A DNA stretch of 64,000 bases from positions 1-64,000 of the forward strand of contig NZ_PSNW01000009.1 of the NCBI RefSeq assembly GCF_002930645.1, given 5' to 3'. Position numbers and translations under genes: made by a program. Below, piece after piece: positions 12,706 to 19,357 of the stretch. How positions within the stretch are numbered: position 1 is the first letter of the stretch; every line of letters begins with the position of its first letter. This DNA comes from Solimonas fluminis. Lineage in GTDB: Bacteria > Pseudomonadota > Gammaproteobacteria > Nevskiales > Nevskiaceae. The notes beneath the pieces were generated by a model. It saw only the letters and a program-made list of their open reading frames with translations. It had not been told where the DNA came from and searched no databases.

Positions 12706-14219
12706 CGCGGGGCGTGCCGGAGCTGCCACAGGTCGATCCAGCCGGCGCGCTCGGCCTGCCAGCGCGCAGCATCCCAGCCCAGTTCCTGGCGGCACAGCAT
12801 GCCGATGCGCTCCAGCTCGGCCTCGGCGCCGCGCGGCAGCAGCAGTCCCAGCCGGGTGCGGCGCAGCAGCAGGTCGCCCAGGTGCCGCACGCGCTCCTGC
12901 CGCAGGGCCCAGCGCAACTCGGCCCAGGTGAAGGGCGTGCCTGCGATGGCCTGCATCGCCTCGCGCGGGAATTCACGGGCGATGTGCGCCACCGCGGCGG
13001 CGCCCAACCGCCCCTGCAGGCGCCGGCTGCCGCCGCCCGCGGGTGCGGAGAACACCGGCGCCTCTTGCGCGGGCCGCAGCCGCGGCTGCTGCTTCGCCGC
13101 CTCCGCCAGCACCTGGCGGGCGGTGACGCGGAAGGTGGTGAGCTTGCCGCCGGTGACGCCGACCAGCCCCGGGCCGCTCCACAGCGCCGACTCGCGCGAG
13201 GCCGCGGAAGGATCGCCCTCGCCGGCCGCGACGACCGGACGCACTCCCGCGTAGACCGAAAGGGCGTCACGGGCCCTCAGCCCCAGGGACGGGAACTGCG
13301 CCTGCAGCGCCTCGATCAGGTAGGCGGACTCGGCGTGGCTCATGCCGGGCCATTCCAGCGTGCCGTCGTGATCGAGGTCGGTGGTACCGAACAGCACCGC
13401 GCCCTCCCAGGGATAGGCAAAGACCGGGCGGCGATCGCGCGGATGCAGCCAGGATACGGCCCGTCCGATCGGCAGCCTGGCCGCCGGGAACACGAAATGG
13501 CTGCCGCGTAGCGGGCGCAGGGCCGGGGCCCCCGCAGGCGCACCGGGCAGGCCCGCGGCCCAGCAGCCGGCGGCGTTGATCACCATGCCGGCGTCGATGT
13601 CGCGGACGTCACCGCTCTCCACGTCACGCAGGCGCAGGCCGCGCACGCGGCCGCCCTCGTGCCGCAGTTCGGCACGGGTGTAGTTCAGCGCGATGCCGCC
13701 GGCGGCGACGCCGTCGAAGATCTGGCGCAGCACCAGCCGCGTGTCGTCGGTGCGCGCGTCCTCGTAGGCCATGGCGCCGAGCAGGTTCTCGCGGCGCAGG
13801 CCGGGCTCCATCCGCAGCAGTTCGTCGCGCGGCACCCAGCGCGAGGCCAGCCGGCCCGCCATCAGGTCATAGACCGCAAGGCCGGCGCGCAGGACGCCGC
13901 GCCCGGGCCGGGCGCCGCGGTAGACCGGCATCAGGAAGGGCTGCGCCTCGACCAGGCCCGGCGCATCCTGCAGCAGGCGCTGGCGCTCGCGCACGGATTC
14001 CAGCGTCAGCCGCCATTGGCCTTCCTTGAGGTAGCGCAGTCCGCCGTGCACCAGCTTGGAGGACCAGGCCGAGGTGCCGGAGGCGAAGTCGGCCTGCTCC
14101 ACCAGCAGCACCCGGGCGCCCGTGCGCAGGGCCTCGGTGAAGATGCCGGCACCGGTGATGCCGCCGCCGACGATCGCCAGATCGCAGGACGGCGGCAACG
14201 ACTCAATGCTTCGCGTCAC
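12702..14219 (-). CDS. Glycerol-3-phosphate dehydrogenase/oxidase family FAD protein (GlpD-like)
   Basis: This 505-residue flavoprotein has an N-terminal dinucleotide fold (GGGITG, residues 18-23), the GlpD hallmark SSKLVHGGLRYL and a C-terminal VTGGKLTTFR. GlpD enzymes oxidise sn-glycerol 3-phosphate to dihydroxyacetone phosphate at the inner membrane, passing electrons to quinone. The start is GTG and overlaps the upstream ABM-like gene by 17 bases, while its stop overlaps the kinase. Neither a glycerol facilitator nor a glycerol regulator is nearby. This argues for a dedicated pathway paralogue rather than the main glycerol catabolic enzyme, so I leave the symbol blank. Confidence 0.88.
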   Translation of the reverse strand: MTRSIESLPPSCDLAIVGGGITGAGIFTEALRTGARVLLVEQADFASGTSAWSSKLVHGGLRYLKEGQWRLTLESVRERQRLLQDAPGLVEAQPFLMPVYRGARPGRGVLRAGLAVYDLMAGRLASRWVPRDELLRMEPGLRRENLLGAMAYEDARTDDTRLVLRQIFDGVAAGGIALNYTRAELRHEGGRVRGLRLRDVESGDVRDIDAGMVINAAGCWAAGLPGAPAGAPALRPLRGSHFVFPAARLPIGRAVSWLHPRDRRPVFAYPWEGAVLFGTTDLDHDGTLEWPGMSHAESAYLIEALQAQFPSLGLRARDALSVYAGVRPVVAAGEGDPSAASRESALWSGPGLVGVTGGKLTTFRVTARQVLAEAAKQQPRLRPAQEAPVFSAPAGGGSRRLQGRLGAAAVAHIAREFPREAMQAIAGTPFTWAELRWALRQERVRHLGDLLLRRTRLGLLLPRGAEAELERIGMLCRQELGWDAARWQAERAGWIDLWQLRHAPR

Positions 14220-14559
14220 GCGGCAGGTCCAGTTGCGTCTGCTCCGGCACCAGGCGGTCGGATACCGTGGTCAGGAACATCGGCGACCAGGTCTCCTCCA
14301 CCGCGTCGAGCAGGCGCTGCGAGAACTCGCTGTCCTGCTCGTGCAGGGCGCAGGACTTCTCCCAGGTCTGCTGGTCGGGCCACTGCGCGTAGGCGACCAC
14401 GGTGCCGTTGTCGGTACGGTGCAGGCGGGAGCCCAGGGCGCCGCGCTTTTCCTGCATCCAGGCGGTAAGGTCCTCCCAGGCGGAACGGAACTGCGGCTCC
14501 ATGCCGGCCTTGATGCGCCACTGGTAGACCACGGCAAAACCGGTGCGCGACAGCTTCAT
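14203..14559 (-). CDS. ABM-fold (antibiotic biosynthesis monooxygenase-like) small protein
   Basis: This 118-residue protein has the dimeric alpha/beta-barrel pattern: a first strand VVYQWRIKAG, a helix ending in FRSAWEDLTAWM, then LGSRLHR and VAYAQWPDQQTWEK. ABM-fold proteins include cofactor-free monooxygenases, haem-degrading enzymes and binding proteins, so fold does not give reaction. It lies between and overlaps two FAD enzymes (four bases with the AGPS-like gene, 17 with the GlpD-like gene), so its role is probably in the same pathway. No catalytic residue can be assigned with confidence. Confidence 0.7.
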   Translation of the reverse strand: MKLSRTGFAVVYQWRIKAGMEPQFRSAWEDLTAWMQEKRGALGSRLHRTDNGTVVAYAQWPDQQTWEKSCALHEQDSEFSQRLLDAVEETWSPMFLTTVSDRLVPEQTQLDLPRDAKH

Positions 14560-16148
14560 GCGAACAGCTTCCCAGGGTTCATGATGCCGGCGGGATCGAA
14601 CTCGCGCGCCATCGCGCGGATCAGGTCCATGCCCAGTTCGCCCTTCTCCGCCGGCAGGTACGGTGCGTGGTCACGGCCCACGCCGTGCTGGTGGCTGATG
14701 GTACCGCCCTGGGCGACGATGGTTTCCGACAGCCGGGTCTTGAGCTTCTGCCAACGCTCGTAGTCCGCCTCCGGCGTGCCGGTGGAACGGAACACCAGGG
14801 TGGAGTAGATGCTGCAGCCCTGGCGGTAGACATGCGACAGGTGGGTGAAGGCGTGGACGCGCTCGCCCTGCGCCCCGAGCACGTCGTGCGCCGCCTGCTC
14901 GATCGCCCGCATCATCGGCGTGGCGCGGTTCCAGTTGATCGCGGTCTCGACCGTGTCGGCCGAATAGCCGGCCTCCCACAGGGAATTGCGCAGGTAGGGA
15001 CCGCGGAAGCGGTTCTTGGCCCAGCCCTTGCCGATGGTCTTGCCGACATGCACGCCGCGGTGACGCTTGGCGATGGCCAGCGCGTCGCGACGCATGCGCC
15101 GCGCCTCGGCCAGGGTGCCGGTGACGCCGAACACCAGCATGCACTGCCCTGGCCCGATGCCACGCACGCCGAGGTAGCGCTGCAGCCACTTGATCATCTC
15201 GGGGTGGCCGGCCAGGCGCAGCTGCGTCTCGGTCTCCACCTCGTTGGACATGCGCAGCATCGACAGCGGCACGTCGGCCTGGACGATGGCGCGCACCGCC
15301 TGCAGGCCCGCGTCCCAGCTCGGGAAGAACACCGAATGGAAGCTCTCCTGCTGCGGCAGCGGCCGCACCCGGACGGTGACGTCGGTCAGCAGGCCGAAGC
15401 GGCCTTCCGATCCCAGCACGGCCTCGCGCAGGTCCGGGCCGGCGGAGGATGCCGGGTGGCCGCCGACGCGCAGCTCGCCGCGCGGCGTCGCCAGGCGGCC
15501 GGCGGCGAACATCTGCTCGATGCGGCCGTAGCGGTAGGACTGCTGGCCGGAGGAGCGGGTCACCACCCAGCCGCCGACCGTGGAGTATTCGTAGGACTGC
15601 GGGAAATGCCCGAGCAGGAAGCCGTAGCGCGCGAGCTGCGCTTCCACCATCGGCCCCGGCGTGCCGGCGCCGATGCGCGCGAGCTGGCATTCGGCATCCA
15701 CGTCCACCAGCCGGTTCATGCGCTCCAGCGAGATGTTGACCACGGGACGGTCGCCGGCCGGCACGTCGAGGTGCCCCGCCACGCTGGTGCCGCCGCCGTA
15801 GGGAATCACCAGCGCGCCCAGCCTCTGGGCCTCGGCCAGGGCCTCGGCCGCTTCGTCGTGGCTGGAGGGCAACGCCACGCCATCGGCCACGGGACCGAAG
15901 CGGCCGCTCTTCATCGCGATCCAGTCCGGGAAGCTCTGGCCGCGGGCGTGCAGCATGCGCAGGCGCGCGTCGGTGCCGAACACGGTGGACTGCGGCAGGC
16001 GGCTGGCCGGCACCTGCGCCAGCGCCTGCTCCAGGCTGGCATCGCGGTTGGGCCGGGTCTCGCCCACGCGTTCCTTCAGGAACGCCAGGGCATCTTCGCC
16101 CAGGGGGTTGTGCTCGGCGTCGTCACCCCAGCCATTCCAGCGTCGCAC
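14556..16148 (-). CDS. FAD-binding oxidase resembling alkylglycerone-phosphate synthase (AGPS/YgcU-like)
   Basis: This 530-residue member of the vanillyl-alcohol-oxidase/PCMH FAD family begins with RRWNGWGD, the N-terminal signature of AGPS-like proteins. The FAD phosphate loop is PYGGGTSVAGH (residues 117-127). Near the C-terminus SHQHGVGRDH corresponds to the His-rich catalytic loop of AGPS, followed by the usual MNPGKLF ending. AGPS exchanges the acyl chain of acyl-DHAP for a fatty alcohol to make ether lipids, but bacterial homologues such as E. coli YgcU have unassigned reactions. The start is GTG. It heads the four-gene operon; the -10-like and palindromic elements upstream are described separately. 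Confidence 0.85.
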   Translation of the reverse strand: MRRWNGWGDDAEHNPLGEDALAFLKERVGETRPNRDASLEQALAQVPASRLPQSTVFGTDARLRMLHARGQSFPDWIAMKSGRFGPVADGVALPSSHDEAAEALAEAQRLGALVIPYGGGTSVAGHLDVPAGDRPVVNISLERMNRLVDVDAECQLARIGAGTPGPMVEAQLARYGFLLGHFPQSYEYSTVGGWVVTRSSGQQSYRYGRIEQMFAAGRLATPRGELRVGGHPASSAGPDLREAVLGSEGRFGLLTDVTVRVRPLPQQESFHSVFFPSWDAGLQAVRAIVQADVPLSMLRMSNEVETETQLRLAGHPEMIKWLQRYLGVRGIGPGQCMLVFGVTGTLAEARRMRRDALAIAKRHRGVHVGKTIGKGWAKNRFRGPYLRNSLWEAGYSADTVETAINWNRATPMMRAIEQAAHDVLGAQGERVHAFTHLSHVYRQGCSIYSTLVFRSTGTPEADYERWQKLKTRLSETIVAQGGTISHQHGVGRDHAPYLPAEKGELGMDLIRAMAREFDPAGIMNPGKLFA

Positions 16149-16157
16149 GGATCCAGG

Positions 16158-16183
16158 CTCCCTCGTATTTTCGAGGGAGTATA
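16158..16183 (-). promoter_or_regulatory. Palindrome overlapping a -10 box upstream of the AGPS-like operon
   Basis: On the minus strand TATACT (16183-16178) is a good -10, though I find no matching -35. It runs directly into an 8-bp inverted repeat, CTCCCTCG/CGAGGGAG (arms 16179-16172 and 16165-16158, loop six bases). The proximal arm contains the GGGAG Shine-Dalgarno for the GTG start. If transcription starts near 16171 the 5' arm is not transcribed, so an operator is more likely than an RNA hairpin. Confidence 0.45.
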
Positions 16184-16280
16184 GGGCGCGGCCGGACCAA
16201 TATGGAGTAGCTGTGCGGCGCCGGGTCCTGTCAAAGCGCGGGCGGACTTTTACCAGGCACTCCGTTCACGACATCAATTC

Positions 16281-16363
16281 CGTCATGCCGGCGAAAGCCG
16301 GCATCCAGTCGTGGAGGAATGGCAAGCTCGCGGGACCAGAACCGGCTTTCGCCGGTATGACGG
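16281..16363. repeat. REP-like inverted pair between AGPS-like and HAD genes
   Basis: Two imperfect copies of a short palindromic unit face each other: GTCATGCCGGCGAAAGCCGG at 16282-16301, and its inverted relative with core CCGGCTTTCGCCGGTATGAC at 16342-16361. The pattern matches the dispersed GTCAT-CCGGCGAAAGCCGG family seen in many proteobacterial genomes. The right copy ends just before the stop codon of the HAD gene, so it could serve as a transcript end. Copy number elsewhere cannot be seen from this window. Confidence 0.7.
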
Positions 16364-16369
16364 CGGTCT

Positions 16370-17197
16370 CTAGGCGGCCTGCGCGTGCGTCATCATCAGG
16401 GACGCGGGGGCCGGGATGGCGAGGCGCGCGTCGCAGATGCGGCGCAGCGTATCCAGCGTGACCCAGGGATACTCGCCCAGCTCGCCGCGGAGCACGCGCG
16501 TGGGCGCGCCCGGCTCGCCGAGGCTGCTGACCACCAGGGCGGCTTCGGAGAAATCCTGCGCCACGGTGTCGGAGTTGACGGTGACCACGGCCGGCAGGCC
16601 GGCAGCATAGGCGGCCTCGAGACCCATCTCCGAGTCCTCGAGCACCACGCACTCCTCCGGCGACACGCCGAGGCGCTGCATGGCCAGCCGGTAGAGGTCC
16701 GGCGCCGGCTTCTTGTGGCGCACTTCCTCGCCGCTGGCGATCACCGCGATCTCGGCCGCGAGCTCCGGCCCCATGCTGTAGCGCAGGACCGGCTGCAGCG
16801 TCTTGCGGCTGGCGTTGGTGACGATCGCCAGCTGCACGCCGGCCTCGCGCGCCTCGCGCATGATGCGGGCGATGCCCGCGCGCAACGGCACGCGGCCATG
16901 ACGCATGTAGCGCTTGAAATGGCGCGACTTCAGTTCATGGACGCGGGACACCCAGGCATCCATGTTGGCGTCGGCCTCGGCCTGGTGCTCGCCCAGGGGG
17001 GGACGCTCGGATTCGAAGTAGTACTTGAGCCGCTCGCGGCCGCCGGGCTGCTTCAGGAGACGGCGATAGAGCTTGGGCCCCCAGCGGAACTGCAGGCCCA
17101 GGTCGCGGAAGGCGCGGTTGTAGGCGGGGCGATGGCCCAGGGCCTCGGTGTCGGCGAGGGTGCCGTCCACATCAAACAGTACGGCCCGTAACGTCAC
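16370..17197 (-). CDS. HAD-IA family hydrolase (CbbY/phosphatase-like)
   Basis: This 275-residue protein has the HAD catalytic motif FDVDGTLADTEA (nucleophile D9, acid D11), motif II IVTNAS, the motif III Lys in HKKPAPDLY, and motif IV VVLEDSEMGLEAA. The alpha-helical cap between residues 20 and 100 places it with CbbY, beta-phosphoglucomutase and phosphoglycolate phosphatase subfamily members. Substrate is unassigned. It starts with GTG and is followed by a REP-like repeat, with gluQ divergent on the other side, so it appears to be monocistronic. Confidence 0.88.
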   Translation of the reverse strand: MTLRAVLFDVDGTLADTEALGHRPAYNRAFRDLGLQFRWGPKLYRRLLKQPGGRERLKYYFESERPPLGEHQAEADANMDAWVSRVHELKSRHFKRYMRHGRVPLRAGIARIMREAREAGVQLAIVTNASRKTLQPVLRYSMGPELAAEIAVIASGEEVRHKKPAPDLYRLAMQRLGVSPEECVVLEDSEMGLEAAYAAGLPAVVTVNSDTVAQDFSEAALVVSSLGEPGAPTRVLRGELGEYPWVTLDTLRRICDARLAIPAPASLMMTHAQAA

Positions 17198-17300
17198 GAG
17201 ACTGCTCCGACGTCACGGCAACGACTATGGCAAGGCTCTGATTCCATGGTGTCCTGCAACGGTGACACTGGGATTACTGTAGCATGATTTCGAACATTTT

Positions 17301-17348
17301 GTGTGATTCTCCGCACTTTCATCACACTTTCCGTTACGCACATCACAC
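17301..17348. promoter_or_regulatory. Phased TCACAC half-sites upstream of gluQ
   Basis: GTGTGAT (17301-17307) is followed by two copies of ATCACAC (17321-17327 and 17342-17348). The starts are 20 and 21 bases apart, so the half-sites lie on the same face of the helix, the first inverted relative to the others. They are within the 181-base intergenic region between the divergent HAD gene and gluQ. The half-sites resemble CRP half-sites, but the spacing is wrong for a CRP dimer. Confidence 0.4.
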
Positions 17349-17378
17349 CCGTACCTACTGTAGAGCCAGGCTTCCCGG

Positions 17379-18326
17379 ATGCAGCATTTCACCGACGACA
17401 GGGCCTCCACGGCCGATGGAAACCCCGACAAGCCCTACGTCGGGCGTTTTGCACCGACGCCGAGCGGCCCCCTGCATCTCGGCTCGCTGCTGACGGCGAC
17501 GGCCAGCTGGCTGCAGGCACGGGCCCGCGGCGGGCGCTGGTTGCTGCGCATCGACGACCTCGACCGGCCGCGCTGCCCGCCGGGCATGGACGCCGTCATC
17601 CTGCAGCAATTGGAGGATCACGGGCTGCATTGGGACGGGCTGCCACGCTACCAGACCCGCTGCCAGGCCGAGTACGACGCCGCGATGGAACACTTGCTGG
17701 CAGATGATCTGGCCTATCCCTGCTCCTGCACCCGGGCGCGGCTGCAGGAGACCTCCCTGCCCGGCCCGGACGGGCCGGTCTACGACGGCCGCTGCCGCCG
17801 GCAGCCGCCGGAACCCGGCAAGCCGCAGGCCCTGCGCTTCCGCGTCGGCACCGGGTGGCTGCGCTTCGCCGACCTGTGGCAGGGCGGACAGCAGCGACGC
17901 CTGGAGACCGATGTCGGGGATTTCGTGCTGCGGCGCAGCGACGGCATGACCGGCTACCAGCTGGCCTGCGCCGTGGACGAACAGCAGCAGGGCATCACCG
18001 AGGTGGTGCGCGGAGCCGACCTGCTGGGCTCGACCTTCCGCCAGCTGGCCCTGATGCAGCGCCTGGGCCGGAGCGCGCCGGCCTATGCCCATGGCCCGCT
18101 GCTGCTGGGCAGCGATGGCCTGAAGCTCAGCAAGCAGAACCATGCCGCGGCCCTGCAGGCACAGCAGGCCGGCCCCAGCCTCTGGCACTGCCTGCAGACC
18201 CTGCGGCAGGATCCGCCGCCGGCGCTGCGGGAAGCACCGCCGGCGGAAATCCTGGCCTGGGGCTTGGCCCACTGGCGTCCCGCTGCCCTTGCGGCGGCGC
18301 AGCATCCCAAGGTGGAGACTCCCTGA
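17379..18326 (+). CDS. gluQ: Glutamyl-Q tRNA(Asp) synthetase
   Basis: This 315-residue truncated glutamyl-tRNA synthetase paralogue attaches glutamate to the queuosine base of tRNA(Asp). It has the class I start RFAPTPSGPLHLGSL (HLGS in place of HIGH, residues 33-36), zinc-ligand Cys residues around 115-137 (PCSCTRAR, GRCRR) and the KLSKQN loop in place of KMSKS. It lacks the anticodon-binding domain, as expected for this family. The next gene is phaR, after 56 bases. The presence of queF in the same window is consistent with queuosine synthesis in this organism. Confidence 0.95.
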   Translation: MQHFTDDRASTADGNPDKPYVGRFAPTPSGPLHLGSLLTATASWLQARARGGRWLLRIDDLDRPRCPPGMDAVILQQLEDHGLHWDGLPRYQTRCQAEYDAAMEHLLADDLAYPCSCTRARLQETSLPGPDGPVYDGRCRRQPPEPGKPQALRFRVGTGWLRFADLWQGGQQRRLETDVGDFVLRRSDGMTGYQLACAVDEQQQGITEVVRGADLLGSTFRQLALMQRLGRSAPAYAHGPLLLGSDGLKLSKQNHAAALQAQQAGPSLWHCLQTLRQDPPPALREAPPAEILAWGLAHWRPAALAAAQHPKVETP

Positions 18327-18382
18327 CCGTTCTGGCATGATGCTATGCAGCAAACGCAGTGCAGCAAAATAGCCAGAGCGAC

Positions 18383-18904
18383 ATGTCCGACATCCGCATC
18401 ATCAAGAAGTATCCGAACCGTCGTCTCTACGACACGCACATCAGCCGCTACATCACGCTGGAAGAAATCCGGCTGCTGGTGCTGCAGGGCGCCAAGTTCC
18501 GGGTGGAGGACAAGCGCACGCACGAGGACATCACCCGCAGCATCCTGCTGCAGGTGATCGCCGAGCAGGAAGAAGGCGGCAATCCGATCTTCACCAACGA
18601 GTTGCTCGAGTCGATCATCCGCTACTACGGCGACCCGATGCAGAACAGCATCAGCCGCTACCTGGAGCTGTCCGCCCAGCTGTTCCAGGACCAGCAGCAG
18701 CAGTTCACCGAACAGCTGCGCACCATGCTCGGCCAGGCCCAGCAGCCGCTGCACGTGCTCAAGGAAATGGCGGACAAGCAGGTGCCGATCTGGCGCTCGG
18801 TGCGCCGCGAATTCCTCAAGAACCTCTCGACCAAGGCCAAGCTGATCAAGCGCCGCGCCGGCCTGGACGAAAACGGCGAAGAAGTCCCCCCGCCCTCCGA
18901 GTGA
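18383..18904 (+). CDS. phaR: PHA synthesis repressor PhaR
   Basis: This protein of 173 residues from the chosen ATG has the N-terminal PhaR DNA-binding domain RIIKKYPNRRLYDT (residues 4-17), followed by the PHA accumulation regulator domain (YITLEEIRLLVLQG, FTNELLESIIRYYGD) and a Gln-rich helical region (LFQDQQQQF). PhaR binds both DNA and polyhydroxyalkanoate granules and represses granule-protein genes and itself. An in-frame GTG at 18359 would add eight residues, but PhaR homologues begin close to RIIKKYPNRR, so I prefer 18383. GCA/TGC-rich sequence covers 18346-18366 just before the start and may be an autoregulatory site. No PHA synthase gene is in the window. Confidence 0.92.
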   Translation: MSDIRIIKKYPNRRLYDTHISRYITLEEIRLLVLQGAKFRVEDKRTHEDITRSILLQVIAEQEEGGNPIFTNELLESIIRYYGDPMQNSISRYLELSAQLFQDQQQQFTEQLRTMLGQAQQPLHVLKEMADKQVPIWRSVRREFLKNLSTKAKLIKRRAGLDENGEEVPPPSE

Positions 18905-19018
18905 ACCCCGCCCGGGCTCCCCGGGTGGCGGCCACCTTACGCTGCAGTGCACAAAAATACAGTCGTATTTTTGATGCAAGTGACTGATTGGCTTGTTATT
19001 AAATTTTCGTTAAATTGA
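18905..19018. other. AT-rich intergenic segment between phaR and a small RNA promoter
   Basis: This is the left part of a 453-base stretch (18905-19357) without a protein gene. It contains short GC stems just after the phaR stop without a U tract (weak terminator), TGCAGTGCACAA at 18943-18954, and a perfect AT-rich inverted repeat AAAAATAC/GTATTTTT (18953-18960 and 18965-18972). From about 18950 base composition drops well below the surrounding coding DNA. Confidence 0.5.
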
Positions 19019-19047
19019 TTGACAAGCTAGCTAACCATCCCTATACT
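19019..19047 (+). promoter_or_regulatory. Near-consensus sigma70 promoter driving a candidate small RNA
   Basis: TTGACA (19019-19024), a 17-base spacer and TATACT (19042-19047) form the best sigma70 promoter in the window, with 11 of 12 consensus positions matched. Expected initiation is near 19054. TGCACTGCA (19047-19055) overlaps the start site and is the reverse complement of a motif 100 bases upstream, a possible operator. Confidence 0.8.
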
Positions 19048-19053
19048 GCACTG

Positions 19054-19178
19054 CAACATAGAGCGGCAGGCAACAAAAAACCCGGCAACGGGTTGCGCTG
19101 CCGGGTCTTAACGGTCTCCTCCAGAAAGGCCTAGCGCCTTTCTCGCACCTTGCCCCCGGTCCCCCCGGGGGTTTTTTT
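19054..19178 (+). ncRNA. Candidate small regulatory RNA, about 125 nt
   Basis: The segment between the near-consensus promoter and an intrinsic terminator contains no plausible reading frame but clear RNA structure. The 5' part can fold into an extended hairpin (GGCAG 19065-19069 with CTGCC 19098-19102, GCAAC 19070-19074 with GTTGC 19092-19096, capped by a GCAA tetraloop). A single-stranded linker (about 19106-19122) carries TCTCCTCC, complementary to Shine-Dalgarno sequences. A perfect 8-bp hairpin, AGAAAGGC/GCCTTTCT (19123-19130 and 19136-19143), follows, then the terminator. This layout fits a base-pairing sRNA. I do not recognise it as a named family. It lies between phaR (upstream, same strand) and pnp (convergent). 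Confidence 0.65.
19153..19178 (+). terminator. Rho-independent terminator of the candidate sRNA
   Basis: CCCCCGG (19153-19159), a five-base loop and CCGGGGG (19165-19171) are followed by seven T residues (19172-19178). This is a textbook intrinsic terminator on the plus strand, about 250 bases beyond phaR and unrelated to the convergent pnp gene. Confidence 0.88.
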
Positions 19179-19278
19179 ATGGACCGCGCTTTTTCGAAAG
19201 CGACTCAAGCCACTCAGTTTTTATATTTTGCGCCGCCGTTATGGTTGTAATCGGCGCTTTTCCCCCTCTCCAGAAAGA

Positions 19279-19308
19279 CTTGTGGCGCACCTCGCGGTGC
19301 GCCACAAG
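19279..19308 (-). terminator. Hairpin terminator downstream of pnp
   Basis: A perfect 13-bp stem (CTTGTGGCGCACC with GGTGCGCCACAAG) has a four-base loop and lies 50 bases past the pnp stop. On the minus strand the stem is followed by TCTTTCT, a U-rich but not uninterrupted tail. A weaker GTGCG/CGCAC stem lies between it and pnp (19326-19345). Confidence 0.6.
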
Positions 19309-19357
19309 CTGCCACTACAATTATTGTGCGTTCATCGCAGCGCACAAATCAAGCCGA

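Noticed and set aside
17301-17327. CRP site (TGTGA...TCACA) upstream of gluQ
   Set aside because: The half-sites are separated by 15 bases instead of 6, so a CRP dimer would not bind in the normal way. Kept only as a phased half-site observation.
18333-18349. Sigma54-like TGGCA...GC sequence before phaR
   Set aside because: The GG and GC elements are 11 rather than 10 bases apart and the second element is poor, so it does not fit sigma54 spacing.
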